64,000 nt of DNA from an uncultured Eubacterium sp. (GTDB lineage: Bacteria; Bacillota; Clostridia; Lachnospirales; Lachnospiraceae): the NCBI GenBank assembly GCA_958446835.1, contig CAUCXT010000009.1, positions 24,047 to 88,046 on the forward strand, in the 5' to 3' direction. The translations under genes were made by a program, and so were the position numbers. The notes beneath the pieces were generated by a model. That model was not told the DNA's origin. It saw only the letters and a program-made list of their open reading frames with translations, and did no database searches. This document shows positions 48,390 through 58,295 of the stretch, in pieces (position 1 is the stretch's first letter; every line of letters starts with the position of its first letter).

Positions 48390-48404
48390 TAGGAGGTAAT
48401 AAAG

Positions 48405-48998
48405 ATGGCTATTAATAGAGTTCCTGTTCTTAAAAGATGCAGATCACTTGGATTAGATCCAATTTATTTAGGAATAGATAAGAAATCAAACAGACAGTTA
48501 AAGAGAGCCAATAAGAAGGTGAGCGAGTATGGTCTCCAGCTTAGAGAGAAGCAGAAGGCTAAGTTCATCTACGGCGTATTAGAGAAGCCTTTCCGTAACT
48601 ATTTCGAGAGGGCTGAGAAGATGAATGGCCAGACAGGTGAGAACCTCATGGTTATTCTTGAGTCAAGACTTGACAATGTTATCTTCAGATTAGGTTTTGC
48701 CAGAACAAGAAAGGAAGCTAGACAGATCGTAGATCACAAGCATGTTCTTGTAAATGGTAAGGCTGTTAACATCCCATCTTACTTAGTTAAGGCTGGCGAT
48801 ACAATCGAGATCAAGGAAAAGAACAAGTCTTCTCAGAGATATAAGGATGTCCTTGATGCAACAGCTGGAAGAGTAGTTCCAGAGTGGCTTGAGGCTGATT
48901 CAGAGAATTTAAAGGGTGCAGTTAAGAACCTTCCTACAAGAGAGGTTATTGATGTTCCTGTTGATGAGATGCTTATAGTCGAGTTATACTCTAAGTAA
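48405..48998 (+). CDS. rpsD: 30S ribosomal protein S4
   Basis: 197 residues. The S4 RNA-binding domain shows as SRLDNVIFRLGFARTRKEAR and VDHKHVLVNGKAVNIPSY. The N-terminus lacks the zinc-type cysteine cluster apart from a single Cys. S4 is a primary 16S binder and in several bacteria represses its operon. Confidence 0.97.
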   Translation: MAINRVPVLKRCRSLGLDPIYLGIDKKSNRQLKRANKKVSEYGLQLREKQKAKFIYGVLEKPFRNYFERAEKMNGQTGENLMVILESRLDNVIFRLGFARTRKEARQIVDHKHVLVNGKAVNIPSYLVKAGDTIEIKEKNKSSQRYKDVLDATAGRVVPEWLEADSENLKGAVKNLPTREVIDVPVDEMLIVELYSK

Positions 48999-49055
48999 TA
49001 ATTAGGCCGTATAACGCCCTCACACATAATATAACCCAAAAGGAGGGGCTTTTCA

Positions 49056-50018
49056 GTGTTCGATTTTAAAATACCAAAAATTGAAATTGCAGAGATGTCT
49101 GAAGACAAGAAGTATGGAAGATTTGTCGTTGAACCACTTGAGAGAGGCTACGGTACAACACTGGGTAATTCACTTAGAAGAATTATGTTATCTTCATTAC
49201 CGGGTGCTGCAGTGAGCCAGGTTAAGATTGAAGGCGTGTTACATGAGTTCAGTCCTATTCCGGGTGTTAAGGAAGACGTTGCTGAGATTATCATGAACAT
49301 CAAGAAGCTCGCTATCAAGAACAACAGTGAGACGAATGAGCCTAAGATTGCTTACATCGAATGCGATGGAAGAGAAGGTGTTGTAAGAGCATCTGATATT
49401 CAGGTTGACTCAGACATTGAAATACTTAATCCTGACCTTAAGATTGCCACACTTAACGGCGGTCCTGATTGCAAGCTTTTTATGGAGCTTACAATTACTA
49501 AGGGCAGAGGCTATGTCAGCTCAGAGAAAAATAAGAGCGAGGATCAGCCAATCGGCACACTTGCCATTGACTCCATCTACACACCTGTTGAGAGAGTTAA
49601 TTTAGCGGTTGAGAATACTCGTGTAGGTCAGATTACTGACTATGATAAGCTTACATTGGATGTATTTACTAACGGTACACTTGCACCGGATGAGGCTGTA
49701 AGCCTTGCCGCAAAGGTACTCAGTGAGCATCTTAGCTTATTCATTGATCTTTCCGAGAATGCCAAGAAGATTGATGTCATGGTAGAGAAGGAAGACGATG
49801 AGAAGGAGAAGGTTCTTGAGATGAGCATTGATGAACTTGAGTTATCAGTTCGTTCATATAACTGCTTAAAGAGAGCCGGTATCAACACAGTTGAAGAATT
49901 ATGCAATAAGACTCCGGATGATATGATGAAGGTAAGAAACCTCGGACGTAAGTCATTAGAGGAAGTATTAGCTAAATTAAAGGAACTTGGGCTTCAGCTT
50001 AATCCTTCAGAAGAATAA
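49056..50018 (+). CDS. rpoA: RNA polymerase alpha subunit
   Basis: 320 residues. The N-terminal dimerisation domain has GYGTTLGNSLRRIMLSSLPG, and the C-terminal domain has LELSVRSYNCLKRAGINTVE, which contacts UP elements and activators. GTG start after AAAGGAGG. Confidence 0.98.
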   Translation: MFDFKIPKIEIAEMSEDKKYGRFVVEPLERGYGTTLGNSLRRIMLSSLPGAAVSQVKIEGVLHEFSPIPGVKEDVAEIIMNIKKLAIKNNSETNEPKIAYIECDGREGVVRASDIQVDSDIEILNPDLKIATLNGGPDCKLFMELTITKGRGYVSSEKNKSEDQPIGTLAIDSIYTPVERVNLAVENTRVGQITDYDKLTLDVFTNGTLAPDEAVSLAAKVLSEHLSLFIDLSENAKKIDVMVEKEDDEKEKVLEMSIDELELSVRSYNCLKRAGINTVEELCNKTPDDMMKVRNLGRKSLEEVLAKLKELGLQLNPSEE

Positions 50019-50161
50019 AGTATATAAAGCATAAATAGATAATTATTAGCGGTAAATCCAAAGTGTACGCTAATAATTTTCTCTATGTGGAACTAATTTA
50101 CATTCGGTAAGTAAGTCCAAAGTGCGTGGCCGGATGCACCATGAAAGAGAGGAAAATTAAA

Positions 50162-50698
50162 ATGGCAAAGTATAGAAAACTTGGAAGAACATCAAGCCAG
50201 AGAAAGGCTTTAATCAGAAATCAGGTAACAGCTTTATTATACAACGGCAAGATTGTTACAACAGAGGCTAAGGCTAAGGAAATCCGCAAGGTTGCAGAGG
50301 GACTTATCGCTATGGCTGTAAAGGAGAAGGATAACTTCGAGGAAGTAACAGTTCAGGCTAAGGTTGCCCGTAAGGACAGCGAAGGCAAGAGAGTTAAGGA
50401 AGTTGTTGATGGCAAGAAGAAGACTGTATATGATACAGTTGAGAAGAAGATTAAGAAGGATATGCCTTCAAGACTTCATGCAAGAAAGCAGATGAACAAG
50501 GTTCTTTACTCTGTAACAGAGGTTCCTGCTGAGGCAGCTGGAAGAAAGAAGAATACAAAGGAAGTTGATTTAGTTGCTAAGTTATTTGACGAGATCGCTC
50601 CTAAGTATGAGAACCGTAACGGTGGTTACACAAGAATCGTAAAGATTGGACCACGTAAGGGCGATGCTGCTATGGAAGTAGTAATCGAGTTAGTATAA
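50162..50698 (+). CDS. rplQ: 50S ribosomal protein L17, long form
   Basis: 178 residues against about 120-127 in B. subtilis and E. coli. The extra 50 or so residues form a charged insert around positions 70-120 (KRVKEVVDGKKKTVYDT) and a second small insert (AEAAGRKKNTKE). The flanks are canonical: MAKYRKLGRTSSQRKAL and NGGYTRIVKIGPRKGDAA. The ATG after GAGAGG is used rather than an upstream one. Last gene of the supercluster. Confidence 0.96.
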   Translation: MAKYRKLGRTSSQRKALIRNQVTALLYNGKIVTTEAKAKEIRKVAEGLIAMAVKEKDNFEEVTVQAKVARKDSEGKRVKEVVDGKKKTVYDTVEKKIKKDMPSRLHARKQMNKVLYSVTEVPAEAAGRKKNTKEVDLVAKLFDEIAPKYENRNGGYTRIVKIGPRKGDAAMEVVIELV

Positions 50699-50752
50699 TA
50701 TGAGCAAGAAGCGAAAGCGGATTGCGTATATCGTTGATATTAAGTTAACAGG

Positions 50753-50784
50753 AAGCGAATGTTGCAAGGCAGCATTCGCTTTTT
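50753..50784 (+). terminator. Terminator of the ribosomal protein supercluster
   Basis: AGCGAATGTTGC (50754-50765) pairs with GCAGCATTCGCT (50769-50780), including one G-U pair, across a 3-nt loop. TTTT follows. Confidence 0.92.
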
Positions 50785-50866
50785 CTGAATTGAGATATTT
50801 TTTGCGGATATTCATAATAGGGATGGGAAATCTGCAAGGGATTAGCGGTAAGGAAAGAGGACTAAC

Positions 50867-51754
50867 ATGAATATTGTACAGGCAAAAGACCTTACATTTG
50901 AATATATAATCAGAGATGAAGAGGATAATGTTGAGAACGTGAAAACTGCGGTTGACCACGTATCTCTTGATATAGAGCAGGGACAGTTTATTGCAATATT
51001 AGGACATAACGGCTCCGGAAAATCAACATTCGCCAAGCATATAAATGCGCTTCTCTCACCGACGGAGGGAACTATATGGGTGGACGGAATGGATACCAAG
51101 GATGAATCTAAGCTGTGGGATATAAGGCAGACGGCGGGAATGGTTTTCCAGAACCCGGACAATCAGATTATAGGAACCATAGTTGAGGAAGATGTAGGAT
51201 TTGGACCAGAGAACTTAGGAGTTCCGACTGAGGAAATCTGGGAGCGCGTTGATGCGTCACTTGAGGCTGTCGGAATGACAGAATACAGACATCATTCACC
51301 GAACAAGCTGTCCGGAGGACAGAAGCAGAGGGTTGCTATTGCGGGAATACTTGCGATGAAGCCTAAGTGCATTGTGCTTGATGAGCCGACAGCTATGCTT
51401 GATCCTAATGGGCGTAAGGAGGTTATTGCCACAATAACAAAGCTCAACAAAGAGGAGCATGTGACAGTAATACTTATAACACATTATATGGATGAGGTAA
51501 TAGGCGCGGATAAGGTGTTCGTGATGGATGAAGGAAAGCTTGTCCTAAGCGGCACACCGAGGGAGGTATTCTCAAAGGTGGAGCACCTAAAGGCATTGAG
51601 ACTTGATGTGCCTCACACAACGGAGCTTGCATTTGAGCTGGAGAAGGCGGGGATTCCGATGAAGAGGGGGATTCTCACGATAGAGGAATTTACGCAGGAG
51701 CTTATTAAGGTGGCGAAACGCAATCACATAGATAGAAGGAGTACTTCATGTTAA
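50867..51754 (+). CDS. ecfA1: ECF transporter ATPase A1
   Basis: 295 residues, one of two ATPases of the energy-coupling factor module that powers vitamin and metal uptake with various S components. Walker A is GHNGSGKST, the Q-loop FQNPDNQIIG is typical of EcfA, the signature is LSGGQ and Walker B CIVLDEPTAML. It overlaps ecfA2 by 7 bp. Confidence 0.96.
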   Translation: MNIVQAKDLTFEYIIRDEEDNVENVKTAVDHVSLDIEQGQFIAILGHNGSGKSTFAKHINALLSPTEGTIWVDGMDTKDESKLWDIRQTAGMVFQNPDNQIIGTIVEEDVGFGPENLGVPTEEIWERVDASLEAVGMTEYRHHSPNKLSGGQKQRVAIAGILAMKPKCIVLDEPTAMLDPNGRKEVIATITKLNKEEHVTVILITHYMDEVIGADKVFVMDEGKLVLSGTPREVFSKVEHLKALRLDVPHTTELAFELEKAGIPMKRGILTIEEFTQELIKVAKRNHIDRRSTSC

Positions 51755-52605
51755 TCATATTGGATAAGGTGAATTATGTATACAGTGAGGGGAGCGGCTT
51801 CGAGAAGAAGGCGCTTGATGATGTGAGTCTTACTATTGATAAGGGTGAATTTATCGGGCTTATAGGTCACACGGGTTCCGGGAAATCCACATTGACACAG
51901 CACCTTAATGGTCTGCTCAGGGCTACGAGCGGAAATATATATTATGACGGCCAGGACATATATGAAAAGGGCTTCGTGATGAAAAACTTAAGAAGCAAGG
52001 TGGGACTTGTCTTTCAGTATCCTGAGCACCAGCTTTTTGAGAGTGACGTGTTCACGGATGTGTGTTTCGGACCTAAGAACCTTGGACTGGATAAGAAGGA
52101 GACTGAACTGAGGGCATTTCAGGCATTGGAGATGGTAGGATTTCCAAAGGAATTGTTCTACAATTCACCGTTTGAGCTGTCCGGAGGACAGAAGAGAAGA
52201 GCGGCGATTGCGGGCGTTCTTGCCATGAAGCCGGAGGTGCTGATACTTGACGAGCCGACAGCGGGGCTTGACCCGAAGGGCAGGGATGAGATTCTTGACC
52301 AGATAAAGAAGCTGCATGAGGAGACAGGAATAACGGTAATTCTTGTGTCACACAGCATGGAGGATGTCGCAAAGTATGTCGGCAGACTTATAGTGCTTGA
52401 CCATGGAAGGGTTATGTACGATGATATACCTAAAAAGGTATTCAGAAATTATAGAGAACTTGAAAAAATCGGTCTTGCCGCTCCGCAGCTTACGTACATT
52501 ATGAATGATTTGAAGGCAAATGGCTTTGATGTGGATACAGACGCAATCACTATGGAGGAAGCTGTGGCGACAGTGAAGAAGGCACTTGGAGGTTTTAAAT
52601 GTTAA
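51748..52605 (+). CDS. ecfA2: ECF transporter ATPase A2
   Basis: 285 residues. Walker A GHTGSGKST, Q-loop FQYPEHQLFE, signature ELSGGQKRR and Walker B LILDEPTAGLDP are complete. It starts inside ecfA1 and ends inside ecfT, so all three are translated in a coupled way. Confidence 0.96.
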   Translation: MLIILDKVNYVYSEGSGFEKKALDDVSLTIDKGEFIGLIGHTGSGKSTLTQHLNGLLRATSGNIYYDGQDIYEKGFVMKNLRSKVGLVFQYPEHQLFESDVFTDVCFGPKNLGLDKKETELRAFQALEMVGFPKELFYNSPFELSGGQKRRAAIAGVLAMKPEVLILDEPTAGLDPKGRDEILDQIKKLHEETGITVILVSHSMEDVAKYVGRLIVLDHGRVMYDDIPKKVFRNYRELEKIGLAAPQLTYIMNDLKANGFDVDTDAITMEEAVATVKKALGGFKC

Positions 52606-53399
52606 GGGACATAACAATCGGACAGTATTATCCGTCCAATTCGGTAATCCATAAGCTTGACCCAAGAGTTAAACTGTTTTGGACACTTATATACATTATT
52701 TCCCTTTTTTTAGGGCAGAATATACTTATATATACGATTGCAGGCTTGTTTTTGTTCACCTGCATAAGGGTTTCCAAGGTTCCTGTTAAATTTATTTTAA
52801 GGGGTCTGAAGGCTGTATTTATGCTGCTGTTGTTCAGCGTTATTTTTAACATATTTCTCACAGACGGTGAGGTCATTTTCCAGATATGGAAGATAAAAGT
52901 GACTAAGGAAGGTATATATATAGCTGTGGCGATGGCTGTAAGGCTTGTATTTCTTATCATGGGTTCGTCGCTTATGACACTCACAACGACGCCGAATGAC
53001 TTGACGGACGGACTTGAAAAGAGCCTTGGCTTTTTGAAGGTTATCCGCATACCGGTTCACGAGATATCAATGATGATGTCGATTGCGCTCAGATTTATAC
53101 CGATTCTGATAGACGAGACGGACAAGATTATGAAGGCACAGCAGGCGAGGGGAGCTGATTTTGAGACAGGCGGCATTGTAAAGAAGGCGAAGGCGATGGT
53201 TCCGCTGCTGGTTCCGCTTTTTATTTCTGCGATAAGACGCGCATACGACCTGGCAACAGCTATGGAGGCGAAGTGCTACAGGGGCGGTGAAGGCAGAACC
53301 AAGATGAAGCCTCTGAAATACAGACGTGCTGACGCGGTGGCGTACATCATTATATTCGCATATCTTGCTGTTATGATAGCAGTGAAAATATTATTCTGA
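52599..53399 (+). CDS. ecfT: ECF transporter transmembrane scaffold EcfT
   Basis: 266 residues with about five or six membrane helices. The two coupling-helix ARG-type motifs that contact the ATPases appear as QQARGADFETG and AKCYRGGEGRTK. No S component is encoded next to it, which fits a shared group II module. It completes the ecfA1A2T unit behind the ribosomal cluster, a common Firmicute order. Confidence 0.95.
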   Translation: MLRDITIGQYYPSNSVIHKLDPRVKLFWTLIYIISLFLGQNILIYTIAGLFLFTCIRVSKVPVKFILRGLKAVFMLLLFSVIFNIFLTDGEVIFQIWKIKVTKEGIYIAVAMAVRLVFLIMGSSLMTLTTTPNDLTDGLEKSLGFLKVIRIPVHEISMMMSIALRFIPILIDETDKIMKAQQARGADFETGGIVKKAKAMVPLLVPLFISAIRRAYDLATAMEAKCYRGGEGRTKMKPLKYRRADAVAYIIIFAYLAVMIAVKILF

Positions 53400-53414
53400 C
53401 AAAGGTAAAAAGTG

Positions 53415-53443
53415 TTTTGTTTAGATACGCAGTGTGATAAAAT
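53415..53443 (+). promoter_or_regulatory. Candidate promoter of the PPK2 gene
   Basis: TTTTGT (53415-53420), a 17-bp spacer and TAAAAT (53438-53443) preceded by TG. The -35 match is weak. Confidence 0.4.
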
Positions 53444-53519
53444 ACATGTATAGTTATGTGTTGAAAATTTTGACAGTATTATAGTGTGGGCTGCGTAGTG
53501 CCCGGAAAAGGGGGATAAT

Positions 53520-54989
53520 ATGCTTGATAACTGGAACAGACCTAAAAGACCTGATGATGCGGAGATTGATGAGGGCATTGAAGAGGCGAAGAAGAGACTT
53601 GCGGATATACAGATACAGGTCAAGGAGAAGAAGCTCCCGGTGCTTGTGGTGTTGGAGGGCTGGGATGCAGCGGGCAAGGGAAGTGTGCTTGGAAAGGTTA
53701 TAAAAGACCTGGACCCAAGATTTTTCGATGTGAGAACGATGGATAAGCCTTCGGAGGAAGAGCTAAGACGTCCGTTCTTGTATAAGTATTTTGCACAGCT
53801 TCCCGAAGCGGGAAAGTTCATGTTCCTAGAGGGCGGCTGGATGGATGAGCTGAATTCACAGTTACTTCATGGAAAAATATCTGAGAACGAGTATGAGAGA
53901 AGATTGCACTCAGTGGAGTGTTTTGAGAGACAGCTTGCGGATAATGGATATCTGCTGGTTAAGTTCTTTTTTCATATCACCAAGAAGGAACAAAGAAGGA
54001 GAATGGATATACTTCTTGAGGACAAGAACACGAGCTGGAGAGTATCCGATAAGGACAAGTGGCAGAACAAGAACTACGAAAAATGCTACAGACAGTTTGA
54101 TTATTTCATGCAGCGCTTTGAGGATAGCAGGTCACCGTGGAATATTATAGATGCTAAACACCAGAAATGGGCGCAGCTTGAGCTGATGTCTGTTCTTTTA
54201 GAGAAGATTGACGAGAGCCTTGAAGCAGGTGTGCAGGAGGCGGCTATACCGGAGAACAGGTTCAAGCTAAGGAGCATGCCTATGCTGTCGGAGATTGAGC
54301 TTGATCAGGATATGGATGTCATGGAGTATAGAAAGCAGCTTGCGAAGTGCCAGAAGAAGCTTGCCAAGCTCCACAATGAGCTGTACAGGAAAAAGGTGCC
54401 GGTTATCATTGCCTATGAAGGCTGGGATGCGGCAGGCAAGGGCGGCAATATAAAGAGAATTGCAGGTGCGCTTGATCCGCGCGGGTATGATGTGCACCCT
54501 ATAGCAAGCCCGGAGCCGCATGAGAAATCCCGACATTATCTGTGGCGCTTCTGGACAAGGCTTCCTAAGACGGGACATATCGCTATTTTTGACAGAACGT
54601 GGTATGGAAGGGTTATGGTCGAGAGGCTTGAGGGCTTCTGCAGCCAGAATGACTGGCAGAGAGCCTACAATGAGATAAATGAGTTCGAGAGGGAGCTTAA
54701 GGACTGGGGCGTTGTGATTATCAAGTTCTGGGTTCAGATTGACAAGGAGACCCAGCTTGCACGCTTTAAGGACAGGGAGAATACACCGGAGAAGCGTTGG
54801 AAGATAACGGATGAGGATTGGCGCAACAGGGAAAAATGGGACCAGTACGAGGATGCTGTGAATGAGATGCTTCAGAAGACCAGCACCGATTTTGCACCAT
54901 GGTATATACTTGAGTCCAACAATAAATATTATGCGAGAATAAAGGCTCTGAAAATCGTTATCAGAGAGATAGAGAAAGCATTGGAATAG
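53520..54989 (+). CDS. Tandem-domain PPK2, polyphosphate:AMP phosphotransferase
   Basis: 489 residues with two PPK2 domains, the PAP architecture, which phosphorylates AMP with polyphosphate. The N-terminal domain keeps Walker A (GWDAAGKGS, about residue 47) but has FLEGGWM where active enzymes have FDRSWY, so it is probably inactive. The C-terminal domain has GWDAAGKGGNIKR (about 303) and FDRTWYGRVMVERL (about 358), with a LID-like KRWKITDEDWRNREKW. Start after GGGGG. It probably recycles AMP or uses polyphosphate stores. A role as polyphosphate synthase is less likely. Confidence 0.9.
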   Translation: MLDNWNRPKRPDDAEIDEGIEEAKKRLADIQIQVKEKKLPVLVVLEGWDAAGKGSVLGKVIKDLDPRFFDVRTMDKPSEEELRRPFLYKYFAQLPEAGKFMFLEGGWMDELNSQLLHGKISENEYERRLHSVECFERQLADNGYLLVKFFFHITKKEQRRRMDILLEDKNTSWRVSDKDKWQNKNYEKCYRQFDYFMQRFEDSRSPWNIIDAKHQKWAQLELMSVLLEKIDESLEAGVQEAAIPENRFKLRSMPMLSEIELDQDMDVMEYRKQLAKCQKKLAKLHNELYRKKVPVIIAYEGWDAAGKGGNIKRIAGALDPRGYDVHPIASPEPHEKSRHYLWRFWTRLPKTGHIAIFDRTWYGRVMVERLEGFCSQNDWQRAYNEINEFERELKDWGVVIIKFWVQIDKETQLARFKDRENTPEKRWKITDEDWRNREKWDQYEDAVNEMLQKTSTDFAPWYILESNNKYYARIKALKIVIREIEKALE

Positions 54990-55006
54990 GGGGAAATGAA
55001 TACTTT

Positions 55007-55741
55007 ATGCGTTATATGCTTCGTGTAGCTTATGACGGAACAGAATACTGTGGCTGGCAGATACAGCCCGGGCTGAGAACGGTTGAGGGCACTCTTAAGA
55101 GCGCCCTCAACAAGCTTATGGGCACAGATGTACCCATGATAGGTGCGAGCCGCACTGATGCCGGAGTTCATGCAGAAGGGAATGTGGCGGTATTTGACTG
55201 TGAGACAACTATTCCGTCCGATAAGATAAAATATGCACTCAATAACCTGCTTCCGGAGGATATTGTAGTGGTCGAGTCAAGGACAGTTGAAGATAATTTT
55301 CATCCAAGGCACTGTGATTGCAGAAAGACGTATCAGTACAGGATACTGAATACGGCATTGCCTGATCCGAACAGGAGGCGTAATACATATTTTTACCGTG
55401 GGAAGCTGGATATTGACAGCATGAGAAGAGCTGCAGAATATATTGTCGGGACACATGACTTTGTATGCTTTATGGCTTCGGGAAGTCAGGTGAAGGATAC
55501 GGTGAGAACAGTGTACTCCTTAGAGCTTGATAGAAAGGATGATATTATTACAATGACCATACAGGGGAATGGTTTTTTGTATAATATGGTGAGGATTATT
55601 GCCGGTACACTTGTTATGGTGGGAAGAGGACAGATGAGACCGGAGGAAGTGGAAAAAATAATTGATAAGAGGGACAGAAAGGGGGCAGGCCCTACGGCAC
55701 CGGCTAAAGGGCTGACTCTTAAGGTGATTGAGTATGAATGA
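55007..55741 (+). CDS. truA: tRNA pseudouridine synthase A
   Basis: 244 residues modifying positions 38-40 of tRNA anticodon arms. The catalytic Asp is in GASRTDAGVHAEGN (about residue 52). MRYMLRVAYDGTEYCGWQ and GNGFLYNMVRIIAGTL are signatures. It lies 17 bp after the PPK2 gene and overlaps the hybrid kinase gene by 8 bp. Confidence 0.96.
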   Translation: MRYMLRVAYDGTEYCGWQIQPGLRTVEGTLKSALNKLMGTDVPMIGASRTDAGVHAEGNVAVFDCETTIPSDKIKYALNNLLPEDIVVVESRTVEDNFHPRHCDCRKTYQYRILNTALPDPNRRRNTYFYRGKLDIDSMRRAAEYIVGTHDFVCFMASGSQVKDTVRTVYSLELDRKDDIITMTIQGNGFLYNMVRIIAGTLVMVGRGQMRPEEVEKIIDKRDRKGAGPTAPAKGLTLKVIEYE

Positions 55742-58292
55742 TGAGCGGGAAGTAGGGGGAGGAAGGAACAGCTACGGCTGTTCAGATGCGGATTACGATA
55801 TTCACAGTTATAAATATAACCGTGTTTTGTTCCATAATATGATGGGATTTATGGATCTTTGTCTTGAAATAGATGTTATTTCCCGAAAAGCGATAATAAT
55901 GTATGGCAGTACAAGAGCCGACTTGGCAGGAAAGCAGTATGATTTTGATGTTCTTATGGATAATATTGCCGAAAACCATATATATAGTCAGGATTATCGC
56001 TTTTTTAAGTGGCAGATGGAGATAGATAACCTGAAAAGACTCAGACAGGAGACGGAATTTCAGGTACATATTATTGGAGAATCGGGACTTCCTGAGGCAC
56101 TAAGGGTTATTTTGACACCTTTGTCGGACAAGGATGGAAATATTAACTGTATATACATGAGTGCAAAGAATATAGAGGCGGATATTCAGCGTGAAAGACT
56201 TATGGAAAAGGAGAAAAATGCAATTTTTGCTGCCATGAGTAATACATATCTGTGCGTTGTATATGCTAATCTTACGCTGAATCGATGCGAACTGTTTGCT
56301 AATGCGATAGTTGATGCGGTACTTCCAAGAAGAACTGAGTATGATAAGCTGTACGAGTATATTTATAACAAGGTAGAAGCGGACTATCGTGGCAAATTTG
56401 AAAAGTATTTTTGTCCGGATGCAGTTAAAAAGCATTTTTCTGAAAGTGATGAACCGATTGTGCTGGAGACGCCGCAGCTTCTGTCGGACGGACAGCATTG
56501 GACTGAGCTTAAGGCAACAATTGTAAGTGATGATTCAGACGAACTTGTTATAATTATATTCCTTTCGATTATCGATGGCCGCAGACAGTCTGAAATAGAG
56601 GCAAAGAAACGTCTTGAGACTATAAATGAACAGCTAAGAAAGAATCTTAACAGTGAAGAGCAGTATCGACAGGCTATGGTCTCGGGAGCTGCGATGGTGT
56701 ATTACATAAATCTTACCGCCAATTGTATAACAGATGAGATGTATGAGACAATTGATGGAGTGGAAGTGGATGTCCTGAATGAAGTAGGACTATCGGCACC
56801 CTGCAGATTTGATGAATTTGCAAATAAATGGGCTGAGAAAATGGTGTCGCCGCAGGATAGGGAGAGCTTTAAGAAAATATATAACCGCGAACATATTATG
56901 CAGTCATTTTTACATGGCAAGGCAGAGATTGTTCATGAGTTTCAGTCAAAGCTTCGTGCGGAGGATTCAATAAGAGTTCTTCGCCATACAATACTTATAG
57001 TCTATGATGGTCCGGCTCACGATATGGTTGCAATGTGTACGGTAAAGGATGTTACCAAGCTGAGAGCGGAAGAATATAAAAATAAAATATCACTGGTAAA
57101 GGCGTATGAATCCGCTAAGCAGGCGAACGAGGCTAAGTCGGATTTCCTTTCCAGAATGAGCCATGATATAAGAACTCCTATGAATGCCATTATAGGAATG
57201 ACAACCATAGCACGGATGAACTTAGGTGATATGGAAAAGGTGGCGGATTGTCTGAAAAAAATTGATATGTCAAGTGCGCATCTTTTAGGGCTTCTAAACG
57301 AAGTGCTTGATATGAGTAAGATCGAATCGGGAAATTTTGAATTGGGTTCAGAACCGTTTGACATTGTAAATCTCACACAGAATTTAATCGAAATGTCCAG
57401 AGCGGTGATAGACGAAAAGCATCATAAGCTTACTCTTAATATTGGGGAACTAAAGCATACAACAGTGGAGGGGGATTCACAGCGAATCCAGCAGGTGTTT
57501 GTAAATCTTCTCGGAAATGCGGTAAAATATACTCCACCGTATGGTAATATCACAATCAGCTTGAATGAAAAAAGTTCGAGAACACCGAGGTTAGGGTGTT
57601 ATGAGTTTATATTTGAGGATAACGGTATTGGGATGACACAGGAGTATATGAAATATATTTTTGATCCGTTTTCAAGAGCCGAGGATACTCGTATAAACAG
57701 TATTGAGGGAACAGGACTGGGGCTTTCGATAGCGAAGAACATTGTTTCAATGATGGATGGCACGATACAGGTCGAGAGTGAAGTGAATAAGGGCTCTAAG
57801 TTTACAGTTACAATTTTTCTTAAGCTGCCGGATAAAATATATTCGCAGGAGAAGATTAATCGGACAGAAAATGGTTATAATACATTGTATGAGAGCAGCT
57901 ATAATATATATAGCGGCAAAAATATTCTTCTTGTTGAGGACAATGAGAGAAATGCCGAGGTGGCTTCAGAGCTAATAGGAATAACTGGTGTCAATGTTGA
58001 GCTTGCCGAAAATGGCAAGGTGGCGGTTGAACGCTACATGGCGCATGAACCGGGATATTATGAGCTCATATTTATGGATATCCAGCTTCCTGTTATGAAT
58101 GGGTATGAGGCAGCAAGGTATATAAGAATGCTTGACAGGGAGGATGCGAAAAACATACCGATAATAGCAATGACAGCTAATGCCTTTACGGAGGATGTTG
58201 AGGCGGCATATTCCGCCGGAATGAATGAACATATAGCTAAGCCGTTGGAGTTTGAGAGACTTACCGAAGTTTTGAAAAAATGGCTGGGTTAA
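55734..58292 (+). CDS. Cytosolic hybrid histidine kinase with C-terminal receiver
   Basis: 852 residues without membrane helices or signal peptide. The N-terminal half (about 1-460) holds at least two PAS-like sensing regions. The kinase core has the H box SRMSHDIRTPMNAIIG (His about 476), N box VNLLGNAVKY, G1 EDNGIGM and G2 GTGLGLSIAKN. The receiver has the phospho-Asp in FMDIQLPVMNG (about 781) and conserved Lys in HIAKPLE. No Hpt or response regulator gene is adjacent, so the output partner lies elsewhere. The ATG after AAGGTGAT is chosen over a TTG six bases upstream. Confidence 0.92.
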   Translation: MNDEREVGGGRNSYGCSDADYDIHSYKYNRVLFHNMMGFMDLCLEIDVISRKAIIMYGSTRADLAGKQYDFDVLMDNIAENHIYSQDYRFFKWQMEIDNLKRLRQETEFQVHIIGESGLPEALRVILTPLSDKDGNINCIYMSAKNIEADIQRERLMEKEKNAIFAAMSNTYLCVVYANLTLNRCELFANAIVDAVLPRRTEYDKLYEYIYNKVEADYRGKFEKYFCPDAVKKHFSESDEPIVLETPQLLSDGQHWTELKATIVSDDSDELVIIIFLSIIDGRRQSEIEAKKRLETINEQLRKNLNSEEQYRQAMVSGAAMVYYINLTANCITDEMYETIDGVEVDVLNEVGLSAPCRFDEFANKWAEKMVSPQDRESFKKIYNREHIMQSFLHGKAEIVHEFQSKLRAEDSIRVLRHTILIVYDGPAHDMVAMCTVKDVTKLRAEEYKNKISLVKAYESAKQANEAKSDFLSRMSHDIRTPMNAIIGMTTIARMNLGDMEKVADCLKKIDMSSAHLLGLLNEVLDMSKIESGNFELGSEPFDIVNLTQNLIEMSRAVIDEKHHKLTLNIGELKHTTVEGDSQRIQQVFVNLLGNAVKYTPPYGNITISLNEKSSRTPRLGCYEFIFEDNGIGMTQEYMKYIFDPFSRAEDTRINSIEGTGLGLSIAKNIVSMMDGTIQVESEVNKGSKFTVTIFLKLPDKIYSQEKINRTENGYNTLYESSYNIYSGKNILLVEDNERNAEVASELIGITGVNVELAENGKVAVERYMAHEPGYYELIFMDIQLPVMNGYEAARYIRMLDREDAKNIPIIAMTANAFTEDVEAAYSAGMNEHIAKPLEFERLTEVLKKWLG

Positions 58293-58295
58293 TTC

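Noticed and set aside
50700..50866. Small open frame starting at the ATG right after rplQ
   Set aside because: It runs through the transcription terminator and has no ribosome site or recognisable sequence.
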